64,000 bases of DNA, from positions 62,001 to 126,000 of the forward strand of contig CAMNGC010000002.1 of the NCBI GenBank assembly GCA_946537885.1, read 5' to 3'. The position numbers were made by a program, and so were the translations under genes. The DNA comes from an uncultured Clostridia bacterium (GTDB lineage Bacteria; Bacillota; Clostridia; Saccharofermentanales; Saccharofermentanaceae). Below, in pieces: positions 61,916 through 64,000 of this stretch (positions are counted from its first letter, which is position 1; each line of letters begins with the position of its first letter). Below the pieces are notes generated by a model. The model was not told the origin of the DNA. It ran no database searches and was given only the letters and a program-made list of their open reading frames with translations.

Positions 61916-64000
61916 TTATGCCTTCCTTACGGAGAATTTTATAGTCTCTCCGTTGATCTCCCAGCTTCTTGAATCGTCAGCCTCGCCTGCCTTGACCTCA
62001 GCAGCCAAAACTTCAGAAGCGATATAATCCTTCTTTCTTTCGATGACATCGGCAAGCTTGTCGTTACCGGAATACATCAGAACGATGCGGTCTGTAACTT
62101 CCAGTCCCGTCTCCTTGCGCTGGTTCTGGATCTTTGAGATCATCTCGCGAACGAGACCCTCCTCGATCAGTTCATCAGTAAGAACCGTGTCGATCGAGAC
62201 TGTGAGATTACGATCGGTCTGAGTGGAAAGTCCTTCAGGCTGAACAGTCTCGATAAGGAAATCTTCCTCGGTCATCTCATATTCTTCACCTTCAACGGTA
62301 ATCTTGATGGCGCCTGCCTCGAGAGCCTTCTTAGTCTCCTTACCGGGGAGAGCTGCGATCACTTCCTTAGCCGCATTGAGCTTAGGACCGAACTTACGAC
62401 CACATGTACGGAGCTGAGGCTTGAACTTAAAGTCCATGAGGGATGATGCATCATTCAGCACTTCGAGCTTCTTGATATTAAGCTCTTCAAGAACAATGCT
62501 CTTATATTCCTCATCTAATGTCTCATCAGATACTACATAGATAGTAGCAACAGGCTGTCTATTCTTAATATTGGATGAGTTACGTGCAGCTCTTCCGAGC
62601 TCGACGATCTTTCTTACCAGCTCCATCTCTTCCTCAAGCCTTAAGTCGATAAGAGACTCGTCAGCTACCGGATAGGAACACAGGTGAACAGATTCGGGAG
62701 CGTCAGCATCTACGCTCTTAACGATATTCTGGTATACGGACTCTGTTACGAAGGGCACAAAAGGAGCGCACAGCCTCGTAAACTGCTCAAGCACAGTATA
62801 GAGAGTCATAAAGGCATCGACCTTATCCTTAGTCATATCGCCTGCCCAGTATCTCTCACGACCGCGTCTTACATACCAGTTGGAAAGCTCATCGGTGAAA
62901 TCCTGAATAAGTCTTGCAGAACCGGTAATATCGTAGGAAGCCATCTTTGAATCAACGCTCTTGATCAGAGAATTAAGTCTCGAGAGGATCCATTTGTCCA
63001 TGGCGCAGAGATTCTTAACATCAAGTGTATGAGCTGTAGGATCAAACTTATCGATATCGGCATAAAGGACATAGAAAGCATATGTATTCCAATATGTTCC
63101 GATGAACTTGCTCTGACCTTCCTTAACGGCACTGTCAGAGAAGCGGCTGGGCAACCAGGGGGCATTGGCACTGTAGAAATACCATCTTGCAGCATCAGCG
63201 CCCTCATTATTGAGGACATCCCAAGGATCGACAACATTACCCTTGTGCTTACTCATCTTGATGCCGTCCTTATCCTGAACAAGACCCATAACGATACAGT
63301 TCTTAAAAGGAGCTTTACCGAAGAGGACCGTACTCTCGGCAAGAAGCGAATAGAACCAGCCTCTTGTCTGATCAAGAGCCTCGGAGATGAAATCACAGGG
63401 ATAATGAGATTCAAAGAATTCCTTATTCTCGAAAGGATAATGGTACTGAGCGAAAGGCATCGCACCCGAATCAAACCAACAGTCGATAACCTCGGGTACT
63501 CTGGTCATTACGCCACCGCACTTGGGACACTTGATGTGAACATTGTCAACATAAGGCTTATGAAGCTCGATATCATCAGGGCAATCGTCACTCATAGACT
63601 TCAGCTCCTCAATGGAACCGATGCAGTGTCTGTGTCCGCAGCCACACTCCCATACCGGAAGTGGTGTGCCCCAGTATCTTTCACGGGAGATACCCCAGTC
63701 GATAACATTTTCGAGGAAGTCGCCCATACGGCCGTCACGGATGGATTCCGGATACCAGTTGACCATCTTATTGGACTTCAGGAGTTCCTCCCTCTTTGTG
63801 CTCATGGCGATAAACCATGTGCTTCTGGCAAAATAGATCAAGGGTGTATCACATCTCCAGCAGAAGGGATACTCGTGCTCGAACTTAGGAGCATCATAAA
63901 GAAGTCCGCGCTCGTCAAGATCCTTTAATACCATAGGATCAGCGTCCTTTACGAATACGCCGGCAAAAGGAGTCTGCTCCGTGAGCTTACCTCTTGTATC
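61916..64000 (-). CDS. ileS: Isoleucyl-tRNA synthetase, C-terminal part (cut by window end)
   Basis: The last 694 codons are present; the frame stays open to base 64000, so the N-terminal part (HIGH motif and half of the editing domain) lies outside. Visible are the WGISRERYWGTPLPVWEC block, the KMSKHKGN catalytic loop, the DELSNWYVRRGRERYW anticodon-binding region and a C-terminal domain without the zinc-binding cysteines of E. coli-type enzymes. That resembles the IleS2/eukaryote-like class, often less sensitive to mupirocin, though this is inference. It probably begins the operon with the M50 protease and scpAB. Confidence 0.93.
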   Translation of the reverse strand, partial: DTRGKLTEQTPFAGVFVKDADPMVLKDLDERGLLYDAPKFEHEYPFCWRCDTPLIYFARSTWFIAMSTKREELLKSNKMVNWYPESIRDGRMGDFLENVIDWGISRERYWGTPLPVWECGCGHRHCIGSIEELKSMSDDCPDDIELHKPYVDNVHIKCPKCGGVMTRVPEVIDCWFDSGAMPFAQYHYPFENKEFFESHYPCDFISEALDQTRGWFYSLLAESTVLFGKAPFKNCIVMGLVQDKDGIKMSKHKGNVVDPWDVLNNEGADAARWYFYSANAPWLPSRFSDSAVKEGQSKFIGTYWNTYAFYVLYADIDKFDPTAHTLDVKNLCAMDKWILSRLNSLIKSVDSKMASYDITGSARLIQDFTDELSNWYVRRGRERYWAGDMTKDKVDAFMTLYTVLEQFTRLCAPFVPFVTESVYQNIVKSVDADAPESVHLCSYPVADESLIDLRLEEEMELVRKIVELGRAARNSSNIKNRQPVATIYVVSDETLDEEYKSIVLEELNIKKLEVLNDASSLMDFKFKPQLRTCGRKFGPKLNAAKEVIAALPGKETKKALEAGAIKITVEGEEYEMTEEDFLIETVQPEGLSTQTDRNLTVSIDTVLTDELIEEGLVREMISKIQNQRKETGLEVTDRIVLMYSGNDKLADVIERKKDYIASEVLAAEVKAGEADDSRSWEINGETIKFSVRKA

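Noticed and set aside
63029..63928. A 299-codon plus-strand open frame opposite ileS
   Set aside because: The minus strand encodes clear isoleucyl-tRNA synthetase motifs throughout; the opposite frame has no recognisable protein.
1..64000. tRNA, rRNA or known metabolite riboswitch
   Set aside because: No cloverleaf, rRNA core or recognisable aptamer was seen by eye in the intergenic gaps; a covariance-model search would be needed to exclude them fully.

Overview
The window is a gene-dense stretch of a Gram-positive, low-to-moderate GC genome, most likely a member of the class Clostridia. The evidence is a PolC-type replicative polymerase, a PASTA-domain Ser/Thr kinase, an IspH-ribosomal protein S1 fusion, the methylerythritol phosphate isoprenoid route (dxr, ispG, ispH), a DUF5688 protein and a thioester/Cna-B cell-wall adhesin. 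GC content was judged by eye only, and I cannot place it below class. No tRNA, rRNA, CRISPR array, insertion sequence or phage gene was seen. No gap between genes exceeds 300 bases.

Region 1 (1-11.9 kb, minus strand) begins with the 5' end of a secreted-protein gene cut by the window edge. It continues as a tightly packed block: M18 aminopeptidase, cardiolipin synthase, amidohydrolase, a heterodimeric ABC exporter, murD, a nucleosidase-like protein, an SPL-type radical SAM protein and a short-chain dehydrogenase. Region 2 (12.0-17.5 kb) holds a divergent PHP phosphatase, then lipoprotein-rarA-glyA, then the infC-rpmI-rplT operon. That operon has a strong promoter, an attenuator-type leader and a probable AUC start codon for IF3. 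Region 3 (17.6-21.8 kb, plus strand) is an aminotransferase followed by an ABC-2 type exporter. Region 4 (21.8-26.6 kb, minus strand) is a two-gene unit of a DUF5688 protein and a 1254-residue wall-anchored adhesin.

Region 5 (26.8-51.5 kb, minus strand) joins two conserved Firmicutes housekeeping clusters end to end. The first is rpsB-tsf-pyrH-frr-uppS-cdsA-dxr-rseP-ispG-polC. The second is priA-def-fmt-rsmB-rlmN-stp-prkC-rsgA-rpe-thiN. Together they cover translation, lipid-carrier and phospholipid precursor synthesis, chromosome replication and restart, and cell-wall signalling by a kinase/phosphatase pair. Region 6 (51.7-64 kb) has a plus-strand M20 dipeptidase. On the minus strand it has a secreted NlpC/P60 hydrolase, an AI-2E family permease and a third housekeeping operon: ileS (cut by the window end), an M50 protease, scpA-scpB, an RpiR regulator, cmk and ispH-rpsA.

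The most notable observation is in PolC. The proofreading exonuclease domain is still recognisable by its surrounding sequence, but the acidic metal-binding residues of all three Exo motifs appear to be replaced, while the polymerase and PHP residues are intact. Other points worth a look are the AUC start of infC behind its attenuator, the DUF5688-adhesin pair behind two tandem terminators and 10-bp direct repeats, and the InlB-like extension on the PASTA kinase.
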